Assembly: GCF_001421715.1 (NCBI RefSeq)
Contig: NZ_LMKP01000012.1
Span: 228,501 to 292,500 of the forward strand
Reading direction: 5' to 3'
Source: Sphingomonas sp. Leaf22
GTDB taxonomy: Bacteria > Pseudomonadota > Alphaproteobacteria > Sphingomonadales > Sphingomonadaceae
DNA: 64,000 nucleotides
Shown here one piece after another: positions 35,823 to 44,433 of this stretch; within the stretch, counting starts at the first letter, position 1, and the number at the start of each line of letters is the position of its first letter. The position numbers and the translations under genes are program-made. Under the pieces are notes generated by a model that did no database searches, was not told the DNA's origin, and saw only the letters and a program-made list of their open reading frames with translations.

Positions 35823-36596
35823 TCAGATTCCCAGCCACATCCGCAGCGGATTGGCCGGGTCGGCCAGCAGCTTCACCGTCAGTGCCAGCGACAGGACGAC
35901 CAGCAGCGGCTGGATCGCGCGCCCGCCCCAGCGGATGGCGAGCGCCGCACCGACCTGCCCACCCGCCAGGCTGGCGAGCGCCATGGCGAGGCCGAGCGTC
36001 CACCACACATGGCCACCCGCGACCAGCACGGCGACTCCGGCCAGATTGCTGGCGAGGTTCAGCAGCTTGGTATGCGCCACCGCGCGCGTCGCGCCCATGC
36101 CGGCGGCGGTGACCAGCAACAGGGTGAAGAACGATCCGGTGCCCGGTCCGAAAAATCCGTCATAGGTCCCGATCGCCGCGATCGCGAGCAGCAGGCCGGC
36201 GGGCGCGAGGCGGACATGGGTATCGACGTCGGACAGGCGCGGCCCGAACAGGAAATACAGCGCCATCGCGATCAGCAGGACCGGGAGCACCGCCGACAGG
36301 AAATGCGGGTCGATCGCCTGTACCAGCGCCGCGCCGCCCGCTGCCCCGGTGAACGAGGCAAGCGCGGGCCAGGTGAAGCGGCGCAGGTCGATATGTCCCT
36401 TGCGCCAGAAGGCGAAGGTCGCGCCGGCCGTGCCGCACGCGCTTTGCAGCTTGTTGGTACCCAGCGCCGCGACCGGCGGCACCCCCGCAGCGAGCAGCGC
36501 GGGCAGGGTGATGAGCCCCCCACCACCCGCCATCGCATCGAGCGTCGCCGCGCCGAACGCGACCAGCATGAGCAGGGCGATGAGGTCGATGTCCAT
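35823..36596 (-). CDS. TauE/SafE (TSUP) family permease
   Basis: The 257-residue inner-membrane protein has seven to eight hydrophobic segments and the family stretches DAMAGGGGLITLPALLAAG and GTYDGFFGPGTGSFFT. The family exports sulfite or organosulfur anions; the substrate here is unknown. The start at 36596 (MDIDLIALL) is chosen because the open frame upstream is merely the repeat at 36651-36744. Confidence 0.9.
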   Translation of the reverse strand: MDIDLIALLMLVAFGAATLDAMAGGGGLITLPALLAAGVPPVAALGTNKLQSACGTAGATFAFWRKGHIDLRRFTWPALASFTGAAGGAALVQAIDPHFLSAVLPVLLIAMALYFLFGPRLSDVDTHVRLAPAGLLLAIAAIGTYDGFFGPGTGSFFTLLLVTAAGMGATRAVAHTKLLNLASNLAGVAVLVAGGHVWWTLGLAMALASLAGGQVGAALAIRWGGRAIQPLLVVLSLALTVKLLADPANPLRMWLGI

Positions 36597-36650
36597 GCGA
36601 TGCCGGTAGCGGGGATCCTGGTGGTGGGGAACCTCCCGTCGCTTTCCCTT

Positions 36651-36744
36651 CGTCATTCCCGCGCAGGCGGGAATCCATAGACGCCGGGGCCAATGATGGG
36701 GGCGCGACGGCATGGGTTATGGGTTCCCGCCTTCGCGGGAACGA
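36651..36744. repeat. palindromic element, family D, copy 1
   Basis: The arms (36651-36683 and 36711-36744) pair imperfectly; each contains a TTCCCGC-GCAG/TTCG-GCGGGAA hairpin. Related hairpins recur at 55682-55777. Located between the permease gene and ssrA. Confidence 0.82.
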
Positions 36745-36772
36745 CATCGGATGTTCGGGACAGGTGGGGAGC

Positions 36773-36824
36773 TTCTGTTGCCCGGTGCCCCCCGTACCGC
36801 TGGAATCCGATTCTGTTGCCCGGT
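36773..36824. repeat. 14-base direct repeat at the ssrA 3' end
   Basis: TTCTGTTGCCCGGT occurs at 36773-36786 and again at 36811-36824, the second copy at the end of the tmRNA coding piece. tmRNA genes are frequent phage attachment sites, so this may be an old attachment duplication, but no integrase is near. Confidence 0.5.
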
Positions 36825-37140
36825 TCGGTCCAACCGCGCTATTTTGGAGTAACTTCAGGCCGCGAGGCCCTTAGTTACGCCGCAATCGCGAGTGCTTCGT
36901 TATCGTTGGCACTTGTGTGTATGGGCCGTTGCGGTGGTCCCATTCCGAACGAAAACAGCGCTTTTCAACACACGTCGATCCTGGTTCGGCCCCGTCAGAA
37001 ACGGTGTCCAGAAACACCACCTTATGGTGGAGCCGCCGGGTACTGCCCCCGGGTCCGCTGCGTCTATTGCACGCCGCAGTTTATCGTCATAGCCGGCTGG
37101 AAGCCGACACCGACCCATATAGGCGACTGTCCCTGCTTTG
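36812..37140 (-). ncRNA. ssrA: circularly permuted two-piece tmRNA
   Basis: tmRNA rescues stalled ribosomes. Read on the minus strand, the acceptor piece comes first and ends in CGGCTCCACCA (CCA at 37025-37027), with a T-arm-like hairpin CCGGGGGCAGTACCCGG. A 31-base linker (36994-37024) follows, then the coding piece starting GGGGCCGAACCAGG at 36993. GGGGCCG and CGGCTCC form a perfect 7-bp acceptor stem (one G-U). The tag frame at 36910-36875 reads ANDNEALAIAA, then TAA and a second TAA. This is the alphaproteobacterial permuted form; the outer ends are approximate. Confidence 0.93.
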
Positions 37141-37191
37141 AAAAGAACCGTACTTCCCTTGCCGGAGCGCAAGTGGCATGGGCAGGGGACG

Positions 37192-37623
37192 ATGTTGACC
37201 CAGCGTTCCCGCTATGCATTGCGCGCGATGCTGTTCCTTGCCGAACAACCCGCGGGCGAGGCACCCATGCCGATGCACCGCATCGCCACCGCCGCGAACG
37301 TGCCGCGCAAATTCCTCGAACTGATCCTGGCGGACCTGCGCGAGGCGGGATTTCTGTCGTCGACGCGGGGCAAGGCCGGTGGCTATCACCTTGCACGCGC
37401 GGCGCATCTGATTTCGCTGGGCGAGATCATCCGCGTGATCGAAGGACCGCTGGCGCTGGTGCCGTGCGTCAGCCGCACTGCCTATCGCCCCTGCGGCGAC
37501 TGCAAGGACGAAGCGAGCTGCGCGATCCGCCACGCGATGGCGCGGGTGCGCGACGAGACCGCGCGGATTCTGGACGGCACGAGTCTGGCGCAGGCGGCGG
37601 CGCTGGAATTGGCGGCGGCCTGA
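37192..37623 (+). CDS. Rrf2 family transcriptional regulator with four cysteines
   Basis: The 143-residue regulator has the Rrf2 winged helix (RSRYALRAMLFLAEQ; GKAGGYHLARA). Cysteines C92, C101, C104 and C110 suggest an Fe-S cluster, as in IscR, RirA or NsrR, although the spacing (8, 2, 5) differs from IscR (5, 5). It probably senses iron, NO or redox state. ATG 37192 is chosen; the longer frame runs back into ssrA. Targets cannot be told from its neighbours. Confidence 0.88.
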   Translation: MLTQRSRYALRAMLFLAEQPAGEAPMPMHRIATAANVPRKFLELILADLREAGFLSSTRGKAGGYHLARAAHLISLGEIIRVIEGPLALVPCVSRTAYRPCGDCKDEASCAIRHAMARVRDETARILDGTSLAQAAALELAAA

Positions 37624-37625
37624 TC

Positions 37626-37736
37626 TAGCCCCTCCCCGGAGGGGAGGGGTTGGGGTGGGTTGGCCGGTTGTGGCGCGGGATCGTTTCCTCGCGGGCCGAC
37701 CCACCCCCGGCCCCTCCCTTGTCAGGGAGGGGAGGA
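37626..37736. repeat. palindromic element, family E, copy 1
   Basis: The arms pair through CCCCTCC/GGAGGGG and GGGTGGGTTGGCC/GGCCGACCCACCC blocks around a TTTCCTCGC centre. A homologous copy is at 38851-38960. It fills the gap between the Rrf2 gene and mscL. Confidence 0.85.
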
Positions 37737-37739
37737 AGG

Positions 37740-38210
37740 TCAGGCTTCCGGCCGCGCCCGCGCCGCGCGCAGTTCGTCGCGGATTTCGCGGAGCAGCGCG
37801 ACGTCGACCGGATCGGCGGCGGGCTCGGCTGCGCCGGTCTTCTGTTCTTCATGGACCACCGCGATCGCGCGGTTCACGAACTTAACCAGCAGGAAGACGA
37901 TGAAGGCAAGGATCAGGAAGTTGATGATTACGCTGATGAATTCGCCATAGCCGAACAGCGGTACACCTGCCGCCTTGAGTGCCGCGTAGTTGTCGGGCGA
38001 ACCGGTATAGCTGGCCGGGATCGGGCCGAGCTGCACGAAATAGCTGGAAAAATCGAAACCACCGAAGAGATAGCCGATCACCGGCATGATGATGTCGTCG
38101 GTCAGCGATTTGGTGATCGTACCGAACGCAGCGCCGATGATGACGCCGACCGCGAGGTCGAGGACGTTGCCACGCGCGACGAAGGTTCGGAATTCCTTGA
38201 TCATTCCCAT
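37740..38210 (-). CDS. mscL: large-conductance mechanosensitive channel
   Basis: MscL (156 residues) opens under membrane tension to release solutes. The N-terminal helix [20 protein letters not shown] and TM1 [16 protein letters not shown] are typical; TM2 is [19 protein letters not shown]. The periplasmic loop and a C-terminal helix (LLREIRDEL) are present. ATG 38210 has GGGGAGA upstream; the frame further upstream lacks a ribosome site. Confidence 0.95.
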   Translation of the reverse strand: MGMIKEFRTFVARGNVLDLAVGVIIGAAFGTITKSLTDDIIMPVIGYLFGGFDFSSYFVQLGPIPASYTGSPDNYAALKAAGVPLFGYGEFISVIINFLILAFIVFLLVKFVNRAIAVVHEEQKTGAAEPAADPVDVALLREIRDELRAARARPEA

Positions 38211-38272
38211 GACCATCTCCCCATGGTTGAGGCCGCTGTTTTGCTTCGATACGGTGGCAACGCGCAAGGGCC

Positions 38273-38812
38273 ATGACAGGACGTTCGATGATCGACAGCG
38301 ATGCTCCCGAAGAAGTGATGTGGGCGGGACGCTTCATCACCGCCAAGAAACGCGGGCGATGGGAATATGTCGGGCGCGCGAACGGCATCGGCGCGGCGGT
38401 GATCGTGGCGATCGACGACGGCCATGTGCTGCTGGTCGAGCAATATCGCGTGCCGCTGGGCCGGGCGTGTATCGAACTGCCCGCCGGGCTGGTCGGCGAC
38501 GACAGCGCCGGCGAGGCGGCGGCGGTCGCCGCGGCGCGCGAGCTGGAGGAAGAGACCGGCTATCGCGCGGGCAGCATGACCGCGCTCGGCGAATATCATT
38601 CGTCGCCGGGGATGGTGTCGGAAAGCTTCACGCTGTTCCGCGCGGGCGCATTGACGCGGGTCGGCGACGGCGGCGGGGTGCCGGGGGAGGACATCATCGT
38701 CCACCGGGTGGCGCTGGCGGAACTGGCCGGGTTCGTGGCGGACCAGCGGGCGGCGGGGAAGGCGGTCGATGTGAAGTTGCTGTTGCTGTTGGCACCGGTG
38801 TTGTTGGGGTGA
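38273..38812 (+). CDS. Nudix hydrolase, ADP-ribose pyrophosphatase-like
   Basis: The 179-residue protein has a complete Nudix box (about residues 74-97: [20 protein letters not shown] then TGY). The upstream [20 protein letters not shown] stretch and following SSPGMVSES are typical of ADP-sugar pyrophosphatases. ATG 38288 ([10 protein letters not shown]) is an alternative start. It is divergent from mscL. Confidence 0.9.
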   Translation: MTGRSMIDSDAPEEVMWAGRFITAKKRGRWEYVGRANGIGAAVIVAIDDGHVLLVEQYRVPLGRACIELPAGLVGDDSAGEAAAVAAARELEEETGYRAGSMTALGEYHSSPGMVSESFTLFRAGALTRVGDGGGVPGEDIIVHRVALAELAGFVADQRAAGKAVDVKLLLLLAPVLLG

Positions 38813-38850
38813 CGGTTAGGCCCGATCGACCATCGAGGGCCGATTTGATC

Positions 38851-38960
38851 TCTCCCCTCCCTGAGAAGGGAGGGGCTGGGGGTGGGTTGGTCCGTTGGCG
38901 GACGTGGCCTTTCCTCGCGGGCCTACCCACCCCTAACCTCTCCCTTGTCAGGTAGGGGAG
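38851..38960. repeat. palindromic element, family E, copy 2
   Basis: Homologous to 37626-37736, with the same CTTTCCTCGCGGGCC-type centre and CCCTTGTCAGG near the right end. The 346-bp gap 38813-39158 consists mainly of this element and the family F copy that follows. Confidence 0.85.
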
Positions 38961-39011
38961 CAACTTCGCCGACCTCGCTACTGAATGTCGATCGGGCTTG
39001 GCTTTCCCGCT

Positions 39012-39122
39012 CCGTTTGCTTCGAGCCTGTCGGGAACCGTCGTCGAAAAGGGGGTGCCCCAAGCGGGCCGGGTTCTCGACGGACGTTTCTCGACAAGCTC
39101 GAAACTGCTCGAACTGAACGGG
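39012..39122. repeat. palindromic element, family F, copy 2
   Basis: Homologous to 35692-35812 (shared CCGTTTGCTTCGAGC start and GCTCGAACTGAACGGG-type end). The two arms pair imperfectly. Confidence 0.85.
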
Positions 39123-39158
39123 TTTGGTGCGGGTGCCGAGGTAAGGGAAGAGCGCTCG

Positions 39159-39911
39159 TCAGCCCTTGTGGTTGCCGCTCGGACTCGCGGTGGGCACCGG
39201 CACCCGGCACGGCACGATCCTGTCCGGTGCGGGGCGCGCGCCCTCGGGGGTGAACATCGCGATATAGCCGCCGGCCGAGGGCATGCGCTGCAACTCGACC
39301 TGGCGGTATCCGACTGCTTCGAATTCGCATTTCAGCAGCGCGGGCGGGGTGCCGTGATCCTGGGTCGGACGGTCGGCGTCGACCACCACCACCTGTCCGC
39401 CGGGGCGCAGCGACGGGCGCAGATTCCACAGAAACGCATAGGGCTCGGCGATCTCGTGGTACATGTGGACCATCAGCACCCGGTCGAAACTGTTCGCGGG
39501 CAGCTTTGCATCATCGGGTTCGCCCAGCCGCACGCTGACATTGTCGAGCCGTTCGCGCGCCACGCGCTGCGCCAGCGCATCGCGGATCTGCGGAATGATG
39601 TCCTCGGCCAGCACCCGCCCGTCCGGGCCGACGCGCTGCGCCATGCGGATGGTGTAATAGCCCTCGCCCGCGCCGATATCGGCGACGGTCATGCCGGACG
39701 CGATGCCGGCGCGGTCCATCACCAGTTCGGCCTCGTTCAGCCGGTCGCGCGCTTCCTCGGTCGACCAACGGGCCGACACGATCGTCGCCACCGGCCGGTC
39801 GGCCTTCGGAAAGTCGTGCCGGTCCTCCCGCTGCGCATTGGCACCCGCGCTCGGCTGCGTCGCATCGCAGCCGGCCAGCAGCAACAGCAGGGCCGGGAGG
39901 ACGCGGCGCAT
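39159..39911 (-). CDS. SAM-methyltransferase-fold protein with a lipoprotein signal
   Basis: The 250-residue protein combines a class I SAM fold (VADIGAGEGYYTIRMAQRVG; FDRVLMVHMYHEI) with an N-terminal lipobox (ALLLLLAGC, Cys15). SAM is cytoplasmic, so an exported methyltransferase fold is odd; it may bind another ligand or the signal may keep it at the inner membrane. The start at 39911 follows the prfB stop (TGAGATG); ATG 39923 would overlap it. It is in operon with prfB. Confidence 0.8.
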   Translation of the reverse strand: MRRVLPALLLLLAGCDATQPSAGANAQREDRHDFPKADRPVATIVSARWSTEEARDRLNEAELVMDRAGIASGMTVADIGAGEGYYTIRMAQRVGPDGRVLAEDIIPQIRDALAQRVARERLDNVSVRLGEPDDAKLPANSFDRVLMVHMYHEIAEPYAFLWNLRPSLRPGGQVVVVDADRPTQDHGTPPALLKCEFEAVGYRQVELQRMPSAGGYIAMFTPEGARPAPDRIVPCRVPVPTASPSGNHKG

Positions 39912-39912
39912 C

Positions 39913-41040
39913 TCAGTCGACATCCTCGACTTCGACCGCTTCGCCGGTCACCCGCTGCGACAGGGCGGCGGCCATGAACGGATCGAGCGCACCGTCGAGC
40001 ACGTCGCCCGGCGCGGTCGAGACCACGCCGGTGCGCAGGTCCTTCACCATCTGGTACGGCTGCAACACATAGGACCGGATCTGGTGGCCCCAGCCGATAT
40101 CGGTCTTGGTCGCGTTCTCCGCATTGGCCTCCGCCTCGCGGATCGCCAGTTCGCGTTCGTACAGGCGGGCGCGCAGCTGGTTATAGGCCTCGGCCTTGTT
40201 CTTGTGCTGCGACCGCTGGTTCTGACACTGCACGACGATGCCGGTCGGGATATGGGTGATCCGCACCGCCGAATCGGTGGTGTTGATGTGCTGACCACCG
40301 GCACCCGACGCGCGATAGGTGTCGATGCGCAGGTCGCTTTCGTTATAGTCGACCTCGATATTGTCGTCGATCACCGGATAGACCCAGATTGACGCGAACG
40401 AGGTGTGCCGGCGCGCGGCGCTGTCATACGGGCTGATGCGGACCAGCCGGTGGACGCCGCCTTCGGTCTTGGCGAAGCCGTACGCATTCTCGCCCTTGAT
40501 CAGCAGCGTCGCCGATTTGATGCCGGCCTGTTCGCCGGTATGCTGGTCGACCAGTTCGACCTTCAGCCCACGTCGTTCGGCCCAGCGGGTGTACATGCGT
40601 TGCAGCATGCCGGCCCAGTCCTGGCTCTCGGTCCCGCCCGCGCCGGCGTTGATTTCGATATAGGTGTCGTTGGCATCGGCTTCGCCCGACAGCAGCGCCT
40701 GTACCTTGTCGTGATCGGCGCGCTTCGCGAGTTCGGCGAGATTGGCGACGCCTTCGTCGGCCATCTCGGCATCGCCTTCCTCGTCGGCCATCTCGATCAG
40801 TTCGACGGTGTCGGACAGTTCACGCTCGATGGTGCGGGTGGCGGTGATCGCCTCGTCCAGCCGGCGACGTTCGCGCATGACGTCCTGCGCGGCCTTGGGA
40901 TCGTTCCACAATGCCTGGTCCTCGACGCGCGCGTTCAGCTCGTCGAGCCGACGCAGCGCGCGGTCCCAGTCGAGGAAGCGGCGCAGCAGCGAGAGCGCAT
41001 CGTTGATCTTGTCTACATGGGCTTGCGCTTCGGCGCGCAT
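39913..41040 (-). CDS. prfB: peptide chain release factor 2
   Basis: RF2 (375 residues) terminates at UGA and UAA. The peptidyl-hydrolysis motif is in [18 protein letters not shown]. The recognition tripeptide is SPY ([14 protein letters not shown]) where E. coli has SPF; I believe this is common in alphaproteobacteria. The reading frame is continuous from ATG, with no in-frame UGA near codon 25, so the programmed +1 frameshift of many prfB genes is absent. Confidence 0.95.
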   Translation of the reverse strand: MRAEAQAHVDKINDALSLLRRFLDWDRALRRLDELNARVEDQALWNDPKAAQDVMRERRRLDEAITATRTIERELSDTVELIEMADEEGDAEMADEGVANLAELAKRADHDKVQALLSGEADANDTYIEINAGAGGTESQDWAGMLQRMYTRWAERRGLKVELVDQHTGEQAGIKSATLLIKGENAYGFAKTEGGVHRLVRISPYDSAARRHTSFASIWVYPVIDDNIEVDYNESDLRIDTYRASGAGGQHINTTDSAVRITHIPTGIVVQCQNQRSQHKNKAEAYNQLRARLYERELAIREAEANAENATKTDIGWGHQIRSYVLQPYQMVKDLRTGVVSTAPGDVLDGALDPFMAAALSQRVTGEAVEVEDVD

Positions 41041-41097
41041 GGGGAAACTCCGGGAATAAGCGTAATCAGGGGGAATGCCGCCGATATGGGCGGCGCG

Positions 41098-43608
41098 CTA
41101 GTAGATTCCCCCTTCGCGTTGCAAGAAGTCGCTGTCGCGCGGTTGCGCCTGTTGCTGGGTGGGCACGGCGCGGGTCGGATCGCGGGTCACCGGCGCGCGC
41201 GCTTCGCCGAGGCGCCCGGTGGCGCGGCGCGCCTCGGTCTCGGGCTTGAACGCCTCCCAGATCACCGCCGCCTTGGGATCGGTGGTCGGCCACGCGCCAT
41301 AGACCGGGCGGCCGCTCGCGCGATCGATGCGGACCATGCGGATGCCGGCGGGCGCGCGGAACGGCAGCGCCTCCATGTCCTTGTACGCCTTGACCGCGAA
41401 GGTCTTGTAGATCGGCGCGGCGATCGTCCCGCCCTGCGCATAGCCGCCGAGATTGCGGGGGCTGTCGAAGCCGAGATAGAGGCCGGCGATCATCTGCGGC
41501 GTGCCGCCGACGAACCAGACATCGGTCGGACCGGTCGAGGTGCCGGTCTTGCCCATGATCGGACGATTGAGGTCGCGCAGCGTCGTGGCGGTGCCGCGCT
41601 GGATCACCCCTTCCATGATGTGGACCATCTGGTACGCGCTCATCGCGTCCATGACCTGGCGCGACCTGATCTGCGGACGCGGCATCGGCTTGCCGTCCCA
41701 ATCGGCGGCGTTGCAGCCGTCGCAGGCGCGCCAGTTTTCGGGCAGGATCACCTTGCCGCGCCGGTCCTGCACGAAATCAATGACCGTCGGCTTCAACTCG
41801 CGGCCCTGATTGGCAAGGATCGAATAGGCGTTGACCATGCGCAGCACCGTCGTCTCGCCCGCACCCAGCGCATAGGAGAGATAGGGCGGAAACTTCTCGT
41901 CGCTGATGCCGACGCGCTGGATCAGGTCGTTGACCTTGTCCATGCCGGTCTGGGCGGCGGCGCGCACCGTCATCAGGTTGCGCGACTGTTCGACGCCCCA
42001 GCGCATGGTATGCGGGCCGGCCCCGCCGCCGCCGAAGTTGCGGAAGCATTTCTGGCCCAGGCGCCCGCCCTGATTCACGCAGAACGGGCCGTCGACGATG
42101 ATCGAGGCCGGGGTCATCCCTGCCTCCAGCGCGGCGGCATAGACGATCGGTTTGATCGTCGATCCCGGCTGGCGCATCGCCTGCGTCGCGCGGTTGAACG
42201 ACTGGATCCGGCTGTCGAATCCGCCCTGCATCGCGAGGATGCGGCCGGTGCGCGGGTCCTCGACCACCATGCCGCCCGACACGCGCGGGACCGAGCGCAG
42301 CGACCAGTCGCCGCCGGCCGGTGCCACGGCGAGGATGTCGCCACGCTGGATCGCGCCGAAGGCGTTGCCGGTGCCGCCGCGAACCGGCATCTGCGCATTG
42401 CCGCGCGCCAACGCGCCGGTGCGGCCGTCGGCAAAGCCGATCCGTGCCTCGCCGCCGTCCTTGTCGATGACGATCGCCGCCTGCCAATCCTGATAATCGA
42501 CGCCGATATTGGTGTTGAGCAGCGCCTGCTGCCAGTTGTCGCCATCGATCGTCGTGCGCGGTTTGTTGAGCGGGCCGGACCAGCCGCGCCCCGCATCGAA
42601 CCGGATCAGCCCGCTGCGCAGCGCATTCTGCGCATCGGCCTGAATCTTCGGGTCGAGCGAGGTGCGGACCCACAGGCCACCGGCATAGACGCTGTACGGC
42701 CCGTCCTTCACATTCTCCCCGAACTGGCCGAGCAGCTGGCGGCGGACTTCCTCGATGAAATAGCCGCCTGCCGTTTCCTGACGCGGAGTCTGGCGCGGGA
42801 TGGTGCCGAGCGGCTGGACGATGGCGGCGGCGCGCTGGGCCGCGGTGATGAAGCCGTTGCGCTCCATTTCGCCCAACACCCAGTTGCGGCGGGTGATCGC
42901 GCGGTCGTATCCGCGCTCGGGCGTGTAGTTCGACGGTCCTTTCGGCAGGATCGCCAGATACGCCATTTGCGGCAGGGTCAGCTCGCGCAGTTCCTTGCCG
43001 AAATACGCATGGCTCGCCGCCTCGACGCCGAACGCGTTGCGGCCGAGCGCGATCTGGTTGAGATAGAGTTCGAGGATCTGCTGCTTGGTCAGGGCGTCTT
43101 CGATACGCCAGGCGAGCAGCGCCTCTTTCGCCTTGCGGACATAGCTGACCTCGCTGGTCAGCAGCAGGTTCTTGGCGACCTGTTGCGTGATCGTCGACGC
43201 GCCGATCGGGCGACCGTCGTTGCGCAGATTGGTGAGCATCGCCGATGCGATGCCGGGATAGTCGACGCCGTGATGCTCGAAAAACGTCCGGTCCTCGGCG
43301 GCGAGGAACGCGCGGACCAGCAGCGGCGGATATTCGGCATAGGACAGCTGCACGCGGCGTTCGCGGGCATAGCTGTGGATCGGATCGCCCTCTATTCCCC
43401 GGACATTCGTGGGCAAGGGCGGTTCATAGGCGCGCAGCGAATCGACCGATGGCAGGGTGCGCCACAGCAGCAGCCAGATCAGGAATACGCCGATCCCCGA
43501 CAGCAACAGCGCGATCGCGGGCAGGCGGAACCACCACCGTCGCCGGATGCGGGCGAAACGCGCCCGCCGGGACGGGGCGGGGGAGGTGTCGGGTTCGGAT
43601 ACGCTCAT
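41098..43608 (-). CDS. mrcA: penicillin-binding protein 1A
   Basis: The 836-residue class A PBP has a membrane anchor (about 28-50). Its GT51 domain has E105 (AAEDRTFFEHHGVDY), GASTITQQVAKNL and LTKQQILELYLNQI. An OB-like insert and a transpeptidase follow, with STIK (RQPGSTIKPIVYA), SRN (VEQSRNLMT) and KTG (MGKTGTSTGPTD). This polymerises and cross-links peptidoglycan. Upstream of prfB on the same strand, 57 bp apart. Confidence 0.95.
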   Translation of the reverse strand: MSVSEPDTSPAPSRRARFARIRRRWWFRLPAIALLLSGIGVFLIWLLLWRTLPSVDSLRAYEPPLPTNVRGIEGDPIHSYARERRVQLSYAEYPPLLVRAFLAAEDRTFFEHHGVDYPGIASAMLTNLRNDGRPIGASTITQQVAKNLLLTSEVSYVRKAKEALLAWRIEDALTKQQILELYLNQIALGRNAFGVEAASHAYFGKELRELTLPQMAYLAILPKGPSNYTPERGYDRAITRRNWVLGEMERNGFITAAQRAAAIVQPLGTIPRQTPRQETAGGYFIEEVRRQLLGQFGENVKDGPYSVYAGGLWVRTSLDPKIQADAQNALRSGLIRFDAGRGWSGPLNKPRTTIDGDNWQQALLNTNIGVDYQDWQAAIVIDKDGGEARIGFADGRTGALARGNAQMPVRGGTGNAFGAIQRGDILAVAPAGGDWSLRSVPRVSGGMVVEDPRTGRILAMQGGFDSRIQSFNRATQAMRQPGSTIKPIVYAAALEAGMTPASIIVDGPFCVNQGGRLGQKCFRNFGGGGAGPHTMRWGVEQSRNLMTVRAAAQTGMDKVNDLIQRVGISDEKFPPYLSYALGAGETTVLRMVNAYSILANQGRELKPTVIDFVQDRRGKVILPENWRACDGCNAADWDGKPMPRPQIRSRQVMDAMSAYQMVHIMEGVIQRGTATTLRDLNRPIMGKTGTSTGPTDVWFVGGTPQMIAGLYLGFDSPRNLGGYAQGGTIAAPIYKTFAVKAYKDMEALPFRAPAGIRMVRIDRASGRPVYGAWPTTDPKAAVIWEAFKPETEARRATGRLGEARAPVTRDPTRAVPTQQQAQPRDSDFLQREGGIY

Positions 43609-43684
43609 CGCCCGCGCGGTTTAGCAGGTTTGGCGGTCGGGGAAAGCGGCGCGTCGATCGGCGCTGTGCCGGGGCGCTGCCGTG

Positions 43685-44053
43685 CTACTCGGCCGCGCCG
43701 TCGGTCGCGAGCGCGTCGGCGAGCAGCGATCGGATCGCGCGCAATTCGAGGATGCGTGCGGCGCGGCGGGTGATCGGGGCGACGGGGTTCGCCGGGGCCT
43801 TTGCCTCCTGCGCCAGCAATTGCTGCACGCCGCGCACGGTATAGCCCTGATCCCCCAGCAATGTCTGGATACGGCGCAGCAGCGCCACATCCTCCGGCCG
43901 GTAATAGCGGCGGTCGCCGGCGCGGGTCAGCGGGCGGATCTGCGCGAAACGCCCTTCCCAATAGCGGAGCCGATGCTGCGGCACCCCCAGTTCGCGCGCC
44001 ACTTCGCCGATCGTGCGATAGGCGTTGGCGGATTTGTCGACCGGGGGCGGCAA
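43685..44053 (-). CDS. MerR family transcriptional regulator
   Basis: The 122-residue protein has the MerR winged helix ([40 protein letters not shown]). It lacks cysteines for metal sensing. This short MerR type follows ihfA in many alphaproteobacteria; the target is unknown. It begins 10 bp after the ihfA stop. Confidence 0.88.
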   Translation of the reverse strand: MPPPVDKSANAYRTIGEVARELGVPQHRLRYWEGRFAQIRPLTRAGDRRYYRPEDVALLRRIQTLLGDQGYTVRGVQQLLAQEAKAPANPVAPITRRAARILELRAIRSLLADALATDGAAE

Positions 44054-44063
44054 TCGGCCTCGT

Positions 44064-44360
44064 TCAGTTGGCGGTGATGCGGTCGCGCATCATCTGGCTG
44101 GCGCGGAAGGTCAGGACGCGGCGCGGCGCGATCGGCACTTCGACCCCGGTCTTGGGATTGCGGCCGACCCGCTCGCCCTTGTCGCGCAGCACGAAGCTGC
44201 CGAAGCCCGAAATCTTGACGTTCTCGCCCTGCGACAGCGCCTCGCACATATGATCGAGGATCTGTTCGACGACGCGCGCGGAATCGGCCCGCGACAGACC
44301 GATCTCGCGGTGCATCTCTTCGGAGAGATCGGCGCGGGTCAGCGTACCATCGGAAACCAT
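44064..44360 (-). CDS. ihfA: integration host factor subunit alpha
   Basis: IHF-alpha (98 residues) bends DNA at specific sites as a heterodimer with IHF-beta. The conserved stretches [20 protein letters not shown] and [10 protein letters not shown] place it in the alpha group, including the proline that intercalates DNA. The start at 44360 gives the normal length. The fabH-ihfA spacing (73 bp) may hold an internal promoter. Confidence 0.94.
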   Translation of the reverse strand: MVSDGTLTRADLSEEMHREIGLSRADSARVVEQILDHMCEALSQGENVKISGFGSFVLRDKGERVGRNPKTGVEVPIAPRRVLTFRASQMMRDRITAN

Positions 44361-44433
44361 CAGTGAAATCCTTTTTCGTCTACACCGCCTGCCGCTAGCA
44401 TAGCGTATACGAAGATTCAAAAATACTAAAGGA

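Noticed and set aside
36597..37191. Coding frames across the repeat and ssrA region
   Set aside because: They run through a palindromic element and the tmRNA gene; the residues WIPACAGMT are simply a translated repeat arm.
39913..41040. Programmed +1 frameshift in prfB
   Set aside because: The frame is continuous from the ATG and no CTTTGA slip site is present near codon 25.
40405..43773. A 1122-codon plus-strand frame across prfB and mrcA
   Set aside because: It spans two well-supported minus-strand genes and has no recognisable domain.
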